Source of the DNA: Adineta vaga
Taxonomy: Eukaryota > Rotifera
Reading direction: 5' to 3'
NCBI GenBank assembly: GCA_021613535.1
Contig: CP075493.1
Coordinates: 9,672,001 to 9,736,000, forward strand
Length of the DNA stretch: 64,000 bases
Position numbers and translations under genes: made by a program. Position 1 is the stretch's first letter. Each line of letters starts with the position of its first letter. Under the pieces are notes generated by a model that saw only the letters and a program-made list of their open reading frames with translations, ran no database searches and had not been told where the DNA came from. Of the stretch, positions 1 through 11,700 are shown in pieces.

Positions 1-75
1 AAACAAAGACTTCAGAAATATCTTTCTTCATCGACATCTGAAAAGAAAGTGTTCGATTCGAACTATGTCATGTAA
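1..75 (+). CDS. Possible 3' end of an upstream gene (partial)
   Basis: A reading frame is open from base 1 and closes at TAA 73-75, giving 24 residues ending in DSNYVM. Composition (Lys, Ser, Gln) is plausible for a protein tail, but 24 codons is too short to exclude chance. No family is recognised, and the gene would lie mostly outside the window. Confidence 0.25.
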   Translation, partial: KQRLQKYLSSSTSEKKVFDSNYVM

Positions 76-406
76 AATCAGTTGTTAAGAATAGAGCCAC
101 ACCTTTTTTCTGTAACATTCGGGTTCGAGCGATAAAAGAAATGTTAATATTGAAGCTTATCAAAAATTCTTCCTACTGTTTTGTTTTGTTTTTCTTTTCT
201 TTTCTTGTGAAACGCGCACGTGGTTACGTATCAATATATCATGCAATATCTCGAAAGACAAAGAAGTACTTGTGAAGATAAATCTATAGAGATGATGCAA
301 TTCAAAGTAAGACAGAAATAGTTGCTTCCTAGACGAGTTTATCAGATGTAATCATTAAATTTGTGTTTTTGCTTAAAATATTTACAAAAATTTATATTCA
401 TTTTAG
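76..406. other. Intergenic / 5' region of the GTPBP gene
   Basis: No coding potential is visible. The stretch is AT-rich and ends in a TTTTAG acceptor directly before the ATG at 407, which may be a trans-splice site or the end of a 5' UTR intron. Confidence 0.4.
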
Positions 407-2707
407 ATGTCTAATCAGGACTCTATATCAAGTAATGTAAGAAAACGAAGAAGAATAATAATCATATAATATTAATCATTTTGTTTTGTTCGTCTAGGTA
501 AATACACATGTAACAAGTTTATTTGGTCCAGTCGATGACGATGATGATTATGACGATAATGAACAAGTACCACGATCACCATTTGTTCTTACTGGTCTAC
601 CACCAGAAGTGAGTTATACATACATTTACAAATTATTTTATCTGAAATATTATATTTTTAATAGCCACAAGAAGGTCATATTGAATATAAATTAAAACTA
701 ATTGATCCACATCCAGATCGTCTTGAACATTTAATAACTCAAATGAATTGGCGATTACAAGAAGGACAAGGTGAAGCATTATACGAAATTGGCGTCGAAG
801 ATTGTGGAACATTAAGTGGTGTTAGTCACGAAGAATTACAAGCATCGTTAGTAACATTGAAAAAAATGGCAGATAGATTAGGCGCATCGATTACAATTTT
901 ATTTCAACGTCAGTTAGACAATGAAAGACATATTGTTGAAGTTCTCATTCGAAAAGTTCCTGATGATCAACATTTTATTGATTTACGTGTTGCTGCTTTA
1001 GGAACGGTTGATAGTGGTAAGAGTTCATTAGTGGGTGTTTGTACCCATGGTGAATTAGATAATGGACGTGGACGAGCACGATTAAATTTATTTCGACATT
1101 TACATGAAATTCAAAGTGGAAGAACATCATCTATAACACATGAAATTCTTGGATTTGATGATTTAGGAAAAGTAAGATAATGATTTGGACATCTTTCTTT
1201 CGAAAAGAATTCAAATGTCATTCGTTCTTTTTTCAAGAGTATTGATTATCGTACTTGTCAAACGGCACGTGAAATATGTGATCGATCAACTAAAAGTGAA
1301 TATAATCAATTTGGTTTTCTTATTATTTTAAAGAATTCTATGAACTTCTTTTTAGTTATCACTTTTACTGATTTAGCTGGTCATTCGAAATATGTAAAAA
1401 CAACTATTTTTGGTCTTTCGGCAAATGCTGCTGATTTTGCAATGTTATGTGTTGATGCGCCATCAAGTGTTGGTCCGTTCAATTGTCTTCAAATATGAAA
1501 ATCATTATTTTTCTCTTACCTTTTTAGTTGATACAACTCGTGAACATTTTTCTTATGCAATTACGTTAGATGTTCCTGTCTTCATAGTTATCAATAAAAT
1601 TGATTTATGTTCAGAAACAAGTATACAACAAACAATCGGATGTTTAACATATCTACTTAAACATGGAAATACATCGAATCAATTAGAACCTTTTATTATT
1701 GATAAACATGAAGATCTGATTAAAGTAGCAGAGAGATTCGTTCAGAAAAGTATATGTCCAATATTTACGATATCATGTGTAACTGGTAAAAATATTGATC
1801 TATTGAAAAAATTTCTTAATATTTTACCACCAAGATTGAGTAGTAAAGAACAAGAAAGATTTTCACAGTTACCAGTTGAATATCGAGTAAGAATTTTGTT
1901 GGTTTTCGTTTTTCGATTTATGGTCTAACTGTCTGCAATTGTATTCTAGATTGACGCCATTTATATAAACAATATATCAGGTTCAGCGATTATCGGCGGA
2001 ATATTACGAAGGTATGACCATTGGAATTATTTATAGACAAAGAGATATGAAGTCAATTTATTTATGTCTATTTAGTGGCATAATTCGTGAAGGTGAAACT
2101 TTTCTTGTTGGTCCTTTATCTGATGGTACATTTTTCCCAGTTAAAGTAACTACAATTCATCGATATCGTGTTCCCAGGCGAATGGTACGGGCGGGTCAAG
2201 CCGCTACTCTATATCTTCCTCAAGTGGAAGCTAGTCGAATACGAAAAGTAAGTTTAGAAATGATTCATTCGTTCTGTTTCACATATGAAGACATTTTAGG
2301 GAATGGTGTTAGTTTCTTCAACATCGAATCCTCAAGCATGTTTTGAATTTATTGCAGAAATTTGTCTAACTATGCATCATACGAATACAGCAATACACAA
2401 AGGCTTTGAAACAACTGTTCACATAGAAAATATTCGTCAAACAGCATTGATTGTTTCAATGGATAAAGTATATAGTTTATCTATTTTAATTGAATATGTC
2501 AATCGATGATTTTAATTCTAGGAGGAGTTACATGTAGATGATCAGGCAACTGTAACATTTCGATTTCGCAATCTTTGTGAATATGTTCCTGAAGGATCTC
2601 GATTCATATTTCGATCTGGTAATCAAACAAAAGGTAGCGGTCGTGTTATTAAAGTTCTTCCACCACAACAACAACAACATCAGCAACAACCTGTCACTAC
2701 TAGTTAA
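407..2707 (+). CDS. GTPBP2: GTP-binding protein of the GTPBP1/GTPBP2 family
   Basis: Translational-type GTPase related to EF-Tu/eRF3. Family members act in ribosome rescue and mRNA surveillance in the cytoplasm. About ten exons are read: 407-436, 498-609, 665-1171, 1238-1295, 1356-1472, 1528-1886, 1950-2011, 2076-2247, 2300-2467, 2522-2707. The G1 loop is GTVDSGKSS, G3 is DLAGH and G4 is NKID, followed by EF-Tu-like beta-barrel domains containing RAGQAATLYLP and NIRQTALIVSMDK. The upstream block MNWRLQEGQGEALYEIGVED is typical of the family, as are TTIFGL, TTREH and FLNILPP, which favour GTPBP2 over GTPBP1. The start is the first ATG after a TTTTAG acceptor; the N terminus is acidic (DDDDDYDD). 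The C-terminal tail is a Gln-rich run from a CAA repeat near 2665-2690. Family call is firm; the 1-versus-2 assignment is less so. Confidence 0.9.
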
Positions 2708-3565
2708 CAATCTTCTATATTTCTGTCTTTCTCTCTTTACCGTTCCAATTCATTTTCGAAATATTTATATGTACACGAAAATGAGAGAAGATCAAAAAAT
2801 AATCCAGATGTTCCTTTTGTTGTTTCGTCACTTGTTAACAACATTTTCCGTCCTCATACGAAGTAATCAATTTCTATACAATTCTTTCTCACTTCTGATA
2901 TTTATTAATTTTTCATTCTATATTCATTATAGAAGAAAGAAATAATATAAATTTTCGATAATAAATATCAATATTATTCAACTTTTCTTTTTCTATCTAT
3001 CGTTGTGTACGATTCGCCATCGATCGATTTCGTCTGAGCGAAATTAAACAGTCCGCCTTGAATGAATTAGTCATAGTGATCTATAAAAGAAAAAGACTCA
3101 ATTACACCCTAAAGTGTTTTTTAGCTTCGATATATTTTCGTTCTTTTCTCTATACATAATAATGTTACGCTTCGATGAATATCTATACACTCCCTGAATA
3201 AAACCTGATCTGAAGGAAGAAAAAAGTTATTTATCGTCTGTATTAATGTTACCCTTACGATTCGTTCTTTTTGGTTTATTGATCTTATCAAAATTAGTAC
3301 ATGGCATTCAAAAGCAATCGATTCAATTGATCAATTCGACGAAAAGTCATTCTTTGAATGTATCATCATCAGATGAATTCGACGATGATTATGATGATCA
3401 TTATGATTACTTCGTATCAGCTAGTTGTCAATATAAACTACATAAACATTTGATTTTTTTGTTCATTATCTTTTTATACTTTTTTTCATATAAATCAAAT
3501 ACAAAAAAATGAAATATATAGCTGTCTTTTTCTTGCTTCTAGATAATTTCATTTTCCTCTATCGA
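2708..3565. other. Intergenic gap before PRIM2
   Basis: AT-rich spacer. It contains one 88-codon reading frame (3246-3512) that begins like a signal peptide and then becomes Asp-rich; it is discussed as a weak candidate in the findings. A TTCTAG acceptor at 3537-3542 lies 23 nt before the PRIM2 start. Confidence 0.4.
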
Positions 3566-5167
3566 ATGGAATATCGATCAACACGATTTTCTTTACCATC
3601 ATCTGCATCACCATCAGTGAAAAAATCCACTCTCAATCCATCAAATTTTACATCGTTATCAATTAATTCACCTAGTGGCTCATACATACCTTATTATGAT
3701 ACATATCCAGAGAATCTCACTATCTCTCTCGAACTTTTTCAAACATTAGCTATTGAACGTTTGAAAATTTTGAAAACAATCGAACAAGTTCTTGCACGAT
3801 TAAATACGACATTATCAACTGCACCAACGAATAAAAAAGATGAAATTGAAAAATTATTACGTAAAGAACTAAAAGATAAACTTAATCATTTAAAAGTAAT
3901 TAGTTTTTCGGTATTTTTTCTTTCATCTGTTCGTGTTCGTTTTTAGTTTATTATCTTTCCATCATTTACCGGTACATCATCAATTGACCTTCAAAATGAT
4001 ATTATTTCTCATTATATTCTACGATTAGCATTTTGTCCAAGTGAAGAAGAACGTCGTTGGTTTATTACACATGAACTTGAATTATTTCGTTATCGTTTTC
4101 AAGTCTTAACAAAATCAGAACAATTAGATTATTTAAATGATTCATCAAGTAATATCAAACAATTCTATGAACTTGTTTCTGAAGAAGAAAAACGACAATA
4201 TAAAGATTCATTAATTTCATCAATTGTAATGAAAGGTTTAATAAATCCATCTACAATTGCCAAATCATTTGAAACAACTTCATATTTTCGTGTTCGTTTT
4301 CAACATGTACCTGATTTAATACGTAAACGTTCATGTTTTCTTGCTCATGGTTATGCTTATGTCTCAGATAATGATATTATTTCTTTTGTTCTTCAACATT
4401 TTCGTATGAATATATCTTATCAAATGACATGTTCATCGAAGAAATATGAATTCATTCAACAAATGGATACACGTATTGAATCAATATTAAAAATGTTACG
4501 AAAAAAACGTATTCATGGTACACAAACAGCTATGGTCGCCTTCAATGAAAATGAACAAACAGAAACGATAACATTTGAAATGTTAAATGGTCTATCAAAA
4601 CGTTCATTTCCATTATGTATGCGTTATTTACATGATCAAATGATTCAACAACATCATTTGAAACATTTAGGTCGATTACAATATCGACTTTTTCTTAAAG
4701 GTATTGGTTTATCATTAGATGAATGTATGAAATTCTTTCGTCAGGAATTTGTTACCAATGGTCAAATGAATCCTGCACAATTTGAACGTGAACATGTCTA
4801 TAATATTCGTCATGCATATGGTCAAGAAGGCAAACACACATCCTATACACCTTATAGTTGTATGAAAATTATTCAAGATCCTCCACCTGGTGTCAATGAA
4901 CATCACGGATGTCCTTATCGTCATTGGGATATTCCTACTTTAAAACAACGGTTAACAACAACATATGATATCAATGAAGAAACAGTTAATGATATTATTG
5001 ATAAAGCAAAACAACATCATTATCAAATTGCTTGTCAAATATATTTTGAATATCAACATAAAGTGAAGAATTATGGTGTAGGAATTAATCATCCTAATCA
5101 ATATTTTAATGAAAGTCGAAAATTACTTACAGGTGCAACAACCAATCAAAATACTTCACAGATCTAA
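3566..5167 (+). CDS. PRIM2: DNA primase large subunit
   Basis: Regulatory subunit of DNA primase, the partner of PRIM1 and polymerase alpha in making RNA-DNA primers at replication forks. Two exons, 3566-3895 and 3947-5167, encode about 516 residues, close to the roughly 509 usual for animals. The N-terminal half carries the conserved ISLELFQTLAIERLKILK and SHYILRLAFCPSEEERRWF helices. The C-terminal iron-sulfur domain is complete: four cysteine contexts, PLCMRYLH, YTPYSCMKII, HHGCPYRHWD and YQIACQIYFE, are the expected 4Fe-4S ligands. SYTPYSC and NHPNQYFNESRKLL are signature blocks. ATG 3566 is chosen because homology begins there and a splice-acceptor-like TTCTAG ends 23 nt upstream; the frame is also open upstream to 3509. 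The gene converges on PTAR1 with 106 nt between stops. Confidence 0.96.
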
Positions 5168-5273
5168 TTTTGTCAGATAAAATTACTTTTCTTATTCTTA
5201 TTTTGTGTAATTAGATAAAAGATATAATAAATCAGAGAATCGTGCTGTAAAAATTCGCACATATGAAGAAAAT

Positions 5274-6164
5274 TTAATCTCGAAATCGTTTTCCATCACT
5301 GGATAAAAGTACATTTAATAAACGAAAATATCTTTGTGAAAAAAAATTTTCTGGAAATATATTTTTCACTTCCAATTCTTTTGTTAAGAGAAAGTTTCTA
5401 TCAATTGAAGGATATTTCATTGCAAGAAGTATCAATGTTTGTCTATAAATCCATAAGGATTCTCTATCGAGATAAAATTTCAATTGATTTTCATTTAATT
5501 TCAATTCTTCTTCAATTAAATTTAAGTCAACGATTTTTTTCGATAATAAATATGCACGAAATGAATATCCACTCGTATCCGAGATATTCTTCTTCAACCA
5601 ATGATAATTTCGTTGTAATTCTTCATCAATATCAATCTGAAAATATTCCAAAATCCATCGTCGATGTACCCATGAACCATAATTAACAAAATGTTTTTCA
5701 GCTGTTTGATTACACAGATCTAATTCTTTCATTACGAATATTTTATCTCGATCTTCTTGTTTTATTAACCAACGTCGATATCGAAATAATTGTTCACTTT
5801 TCGGTTTTAATCGAAGAAGAAGTTCAATAAAATTCAGTTCACTAGAAATATCAATCGTTGCCGATAATATTAAATGTCGACGTCTATTCCAACTTGTTAA
5901 ACATTCTGTATTATAAGCAAGTAGAACACGTGTAATGATATTCAACTGCGAATTATCTTGATAATTTTTCGAGAAAAGAAATGAATAACATAGATTAACA
6001 ATGGATTTGATTTCGAATACATTTAAACAAAGATAAATCATTTCTTCACAATGACAATACACTTTATATTCGTTTGTTGATGTTAATGGCATAAATTCAA
6101 TCGATTGACATTGTTCAATTGATGATGCAAGTAAGGAAAGAAGTGCCCAATCTGATGAAGACAT
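5274..6164 (-). CDS. PTAR1: Protein prenyltransferase alpha-subunit repeat protein (PTAR1-like)
   Basis: Single-exon gene of 296 residues. It contains PPTA repeats with the diagnostic Trp-x-x-Arg-Arg or similar core: CLTSWNRRRHLI, EQLFRYRRWLI, GSWVHRRWILEYF, SGYSFRAYLL and ESLWIYRQTLI. PTAR1 is the alpha-type subunit of a protein geranylgeranyltransferase (GGTase III, with RabGGTB) that modifies FBXL2 and Ykt6 in vertebrates. That role is inherited from the family, not visible here. The protein is shorter than vertebrate PTAR1 (about 400 residues), mostly at the C terminus. A CTTTTCAG acceptor lies 10 nt before the ATG with no exon seen upstream. The Neuralized gene ends only 117 nt upstream on the same strand, so co-transcription is possible. 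Confidence 0.9.
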   Translation of the reverse strand: MSSSDWALLSLLASSIEQCQSIEFMPLTSTNEYKVYCHCEEMIYLCLNVFEIKSIVNLCYSFLFSKNYQDNSQLNIITRVLLAYNTECLTSWNRRRHLILSATIDISSELNFIELLLRLKPKSEQLFRYRRWLIKQEDRDKIFVMKELDLCNQTAEKHFVNYGSWVHRRWILEYFQIDIDEELQRNYHWLKKNISDTSGYSFRAYLLSKKIVDLNLIEEELKLNENQLKFYLDRESLWIYRQTLILLAMKYPSIDRNFLLTKELEVKNIFPENFFSQRYFRLLNVLLSSDGKRFRD

Positions 6165-6281
6165 GTTAATAACCTGAAAAGATTTGATTTTTATTGGAAT
6201 TTATGCGAAAAAACAAAAAGAAAATAATGAATTATCACAGATTTTATTTCTTTGATACAAAAAAAATACAAAAACACTCGG

Positions 6282-7938
6282 TTAATCATCGGCAATCTGA
6301 AAAATATCCGTATAAACTTTTCGACAAATTGGACAACGATTTTCTGCCAACTTTTCTGCACATGAATCTTTACAATCCGAACAAAAAAAGATATGACCAC
6401 ATGGGATAAAAACACAATTGGCTTCGGCATCTAAACATATTTGACAAAGTCCTGAATTTGCATCTTCATCTTTCTTTGGTAATGTTTTGTTTGATGATGA
6501 TATAAGACCAATTAAAGCAAAAGCTGATATACGACCATTAAGAAAAAAGAATGGATAAAATGTTTGACTTGAATCAGCAAATGCAATCGCTTTGTTTGAT
6601 CTTAAATCATTATTACGTTGCATTTGAATACAACCTTCTTTATCAAATTTAAAACAATATTCATCAAGTTCATTTGATTTTTCATCGAATGCATCTTCAA
6701 CGATAATCCAATATTCTGGACGATCACATAATGCCATAGGATCACTTGTAAGGAACTTATGAAAATTTTCGGTAAAAATAGATGGATCTGCATTTGTAAA
6801 ACCAATTACTCCCCTTGAAAAAAGAAACTTGACACACGTATAGATAGAAACAAATGATTCCTTACGGTGTTCGATAATTTACATCGATAGATAAAATACG
6901 TATATATAATTCATCACCGGTTGTCATTGGTAAATCAATGAATACATATGGTTGTGCTAATCTTTGTACATCTATGAGATGAGATAAAAAGAAGGATTGT
7001 TTTGTAAAAGAGTTTTAAAAAAAAAGAAGCAATTTCTACTTTTTCGAAAAGCAACTTTATTCTGACAGAATAATTCTAGTTCAACTCCATGAATATGACG
7101 AAAAGCTATTGGTTGAAGATTTGAAGATTTTAAATGAGAAAAATACGTAATTGGTAATTGATCTGGTTTTTGATGATATTTCGTGAAAAATGATTTACTT
7201 CCATCAGTTATCTTCGGTGCACTAGTAAATGAAACACCTAAATATGAAGATTTCCGATAATTATACTACGCTTTTTCTCTCTGATAAGTTTTAATACCTT
7301 TAACATTTCCATAGACATCAATTACAGCCCATAATGGTTCTGATACATCAATATTCTTGCATAGTTCTTGTTCTCTTCCATCCAAAATATAGAAACCTCC
7401 ACTATAAATAAAACAAAATTCTAATATTAAAAATATCTATCAATAAATTACTCTTGATTATAATAAAAAGTAATTATGATTTCTCTTGTTAATTTATCAC
7501 AAATTCGTTTCATATAAGATATTCCATCTTTTTGACATAAATTTGGTAATGCTGATTTACATAAATCTTCTTTTCGAATTGAATTAGGATCAATTTGTGT
7601 AAAACCTAAAGTAAAATATCCATAATTTCATCTGAAAAACAATATTGATTTCTTACCAATTGCTAATGATCCTAACCATTGACCGGTTTCATCTATGTCA
7701 ACAATTTTCATATGAATACGTTCATTTTTTTTAATTTGTCTATTTGTAAATGTTACACCTGAAAAACAATCATTACAAATTAATTACAAGAATTAATTTT
7801 TGTGAAATAACCGTGATCAAATGATGTATGACGATTGGCTGTTGATCCATTTTTATCTAGCCGAATATGTTGTCCATAAGTTCTTTGATGGAATGACAAG
7901 GATGGTACAGTGATGTTATGATTTATTGATTGTGCCAT
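6282..7938 (-). CDS. NEURL1: Neuralized-type E3 ubiquitin ligase (two NHR domains plus RING)
   Basis: Seven exons in transcript order: 7938-7812, 7758-7657, 7605-7452, 7401-7298, 7237-7056, 6971-6866, 6813-6282. The first NHR domain begins near residue 12 (LSFHQRTYGQHIRLDKNGS), with VTFTNRQIKKNERIHMKI and the closing PLWAVIDVYGNVKG motif. A second, more divergent NHR follows, with GVIGFTNADPSIF and an FFLNGRISAFALIGLI strand. The C-terminal RING is CQICLDAEANCVFIPCGHIF, then CSDC and RCPICRKV, with all zinc ligands present. Neuralized proteins ubiquitinate Notch ligands such as Delta to drive their endocytosis. The start is one nucleotide after an acceptor-like TTTTTTAG. Neuralized-family identity is firm; which vertebrate paralogue it matches is less certain. 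Confidence 0.88.
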
Positions 7939-8713
7939 TCTAAAAAAATTTCCTCAAAATATTTCATGTTATGAAAAAAAGATTCGTTTTTTTACAATTA
8001 GAGAAAAATAATAATTTTCCAAGTAGTCATATCATATCAAACACATGTGAAACTATCAAACCATTCAGTTTTTAGCTTTACATGTGGCGACCTCTAACAG
8101 AAGATTCTCCTAAAATGAGAAGTTTCTTATTAATTATTGTCAATTTGTTGTAGTGAAAAGAAGAAAAACTTATTTCTATAACGAAAAGGTTAATGAAACT
8201 AACGAAACTTAGAGGAATACAATATGATTGGACAATAAATATCTCAAACAATGGTATGTATATGTGTAACTTAGATCCAAGTGAAACTGAAAAAAGAATG
8301 AATTACATCAATAAATTCACAATATACATTATTTGAATTTGACATATGTGTTGATTAGTAGAAATAGAATATAAAAATAGATTGAGTTCAACTGAGCTAT
8401 ATTACTTTTTTTTCAGAAAGCTCGATGAGATTGTTAGATGTAACTAGGACGTAAACACCTTGTTCACGTTTGTGAGATTTTAAAAATGAATGATATAGTT
8501 TAGCAATAACTGTGCGTATGTCATTCAGTTGTAATGGACTTATTCCCACTGTTTCTAGCCTGTAAATTTCTCTATATACTGACATGGTAACTAAGGTATT
8601 TTTCTTTATTTTGTAACCTTCCTTACATAATGATTTGAATTACTGTGCGAAGTGTAACAAGACATGAAATCAAAGAAGATTATTTCTTTATTTTAGATAT
8701 AGTAAAACGAAGA
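7939..8713. other. Divergent intergenic region between the Neuralized and symplekin genes
   Basis: The two genes are transcribed away from each other, so promoters for both should lie here. No motif I can name is visible. A 62-codon minus-strand frame at 8397-8585 has no recognisable domain. A TTTTAG acceptor at 8691-8696 precedes the symplekin start. Confidence 0.4.
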
Positions 8714-11700
8714 ATGTCAGAGAATATTCAGGAGACGGTAAATTTAACGTTTTTCTTTGTCAACATAATTAATAAAATGTATGATATTTATTTTGCAGAT
8801 TGTGGAACTGATTAATCAAGCATCACTCTATGGCAAAGATAGTGTTCGAGTTCAACATCTTCGACATGTTCAAGAGCTTATTTTACGAAAAGATCCAAGT
8901 TTACTTGATAATTTTCTTGAAGTATGTTTAAAAATTAAAAGGATTCATATATATATATACGTTTCATTCGTTTAGGAAGTACTTGGTTTTCAAACAGATA
9001 AAAGTCCAGAAATAAGAAAAACGATTATCGCATTTATTGAAGAAGCTTGGTTAGTAAGAATTAAGATTATACAAGAATCTATAAAGAAAGATTTCGTTTA
9101 ACATATTTTTAGTCAACATGATCCAGAAGTTATTGTAAAAGTCATTGATAGTCTTCGACTTTTACTCTATGATGATAATGTACTTGTACAAAAGAAACTT
9201 ATTGTTAGTATGATTACAATCTATAGATTGACATTAAAAGTAAGTTATTTGATTATTTGTAAACTTTTATGATGAATTTTGATTCGTGTTTCGTTTAGTG
9301 GCTTTCAAAATCTCGACTTGTCGATGAAAATGTACGTAGTATGTGGGAAAGTATGGTGAATATGAAAACTCATATTATTGCAATGCTCGATTCAGATAAT
9401 GATGGGTACGTCCATTTAAATTGAATAGAAGAAAATCATCTTGTATTTTTTAGACTTCGTACAGTAGCAATTAAATTCATCGAAATGCTCGCACTTGTTT
9501 TGTCAAAACGTTCACAAGTATATTGAGAAATTATTCATTTCATATTGTTTTGAATATATTTATATACATAGGATTCAATAATTCCTACTTCGAATGAACA
9601 AGATTTTTCACTTAGTTTGCTACAAGATGATCATCGTATATTACGTCGAAATAAACTTGAACAAGAAGGCAAAGATGTCATGGAAAAATTACTTGAATTT
9701 ACTCTATCACAACATTTATCAAGGTAATTGATTTCATTCGTTCATATTGTCTTTCTCATTCGATTCATTTAGTGTAAATCTAATCGCGGCCATGGGTGCA
9801 ATAGCAAATATTGCTCGACAAAGACCAGATTATATGAGTCGAGTTGTACAAACGTTTGAAGCATTACAAGGTAAATCATAATGATTGATCTTATTCGAAA
9901 TGTATTTCGTTTTTCTTTTTAGTTAATTTACCACCAACTTTAGTAGATTCTCAAGTTAGTAGTGTTCGTAAAATAATCAAATTGAAATTATTAAGTCTTC
10001 TAAAACATCCAGCATCATTGGATTTTCAACCACAAATTACAACATTATTAACTGATCTTGGTGCAACACAAGCTGAAGTATTTCATTTTAGTTTATTTCA
10101 ATTTTGACAATCTTTCGTCTTGTTCTTAGGTTCTTAAACATCTTCCTAAAGGTCCAACAGAATCCAAACGTAAATTAACATCAAGCACAAGTGAAATTAA
10201 TATTAAGAAATCAAAAATAACCACTGTATGAGTCGATCAATCTTTCTGTTTTCATTCTAATCGATTCATTTTCTAGGATGATGTACATATGTTTGATAAA
10301 GATGATTCAAATAGTGGTTTGTCTGGCAAAGGTATATCTCCAGGTAGTGCACATGGCCCAAGTGGATCATCTACCACAACACATACATCTTCCTCACAGC
10401 CTCAACATCAAACAGCAATTGATATTACAGCTGCTGATCTTGTCGGCAAATTATCTATTGGAAATGTTGTTGATCTTGTTCTTGTATCAATGTTTTTATT
10501 ACCAGAAAAAATGCCAGCATCGTTTCAAGCAACTTATACGCCTATTGCTGCTGCTGGTACGCCGGCACAAATTGAACATTTAGCACGATTATTAGGTGCA
10601 CAATTAACAGCAGCTGGATATGGAAAAGGTTATGAATTGATGAAATCTCAACAGGTATTATCGAATTAAGTCCATTCATAAATTAATTTAAATGATTTCT
10701 TTTGTATTGTTTCCTTCTAGCAAGTCAAACCATCTATTGATGATGATATGGATGAAGGAAAATCCATTACAAGTATAACAGGTGTTAGTCGTGACGAAGC
10801 ATTTCCTTCGTCTTCAACTGATATTGATAGTAAAGGAAATGTACCTTCCACTAGTGGTAATGAGTCCAGTGATATGCCATCGACATCAGCAGGAATCACA
10901 ACAATGTCAGCAATAACAGGTGTACAACAGAAGAAAATGAAACCATTCAAATTAGTTGATGCAATTAAACCAATTGAATATGATGAAATGCAACGAATGT
11001 CAACCGATTCATTTTTTCGAATTCTTAATGCTGAAGGTAAATGTTCTCTATTCATTGATGAGTTGAATAACTTGCGATTTTTTGCACTATCTAGATGTTT
11101 GTGAAACAGCTGGTGTTGGCCATGTACGAAAGAAAACAATGACGTCATTAGTATGTTTATCCGAACGAAGTTTTCGTGATAGTAAGTCAAAATGATGATG
11201 ATGAATATGTTCTATTATTCGTATTTGATATTTAGTTTATGAAGATTATATCTTTGCTGAAGTTCGTAAACGTCATGATCTTGCTTTTGCATGGTTATAT
11301 CAAGAATATGTTTATGCAAATGGATATTTAAGTATCCTAGATCCAAATAAACGAAAAGATTTTACAAAATATGATGATACATTATGTCGTCTCTTGGAAT
11401 ATTTACAAGAAAAACCAGATCAACGTGATGGGTAAATAATTCATCAATGAATTAATAGTCTTCATTATTTTTCTATTCTATTTAGTTTATTTTCTCGTTT
11501 ATTAACAAGTGCACCATTGATTACAGACAATGCTCTACTTGTATTAAAACGCTATTGTCAAGATGAAGTAAAAGACTTTTTCCTGAGAATTTAGTTTTCG
11601 AAAATAAAATTTCATTCTACTTAGAATCGTTGTCAATTTGGTATGAATACTTTGAGAGATTTAATCTTTCGTCGAATAAATATGCGTGAAAAATTCTTGG

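Noticed and set aside
118-134. GGGTTCGAGC resembling a tRNA T-loop
   Set aside because: No matching T-stem, anticodon arm or acceptor stem could be found around it.
8397-8585. 62-codon minus-strand reading frame
   Set aside because: No domain, no signal peptide and no supporting splice sites. It lies in a region expected to hold two promoters, so it is probably chance.
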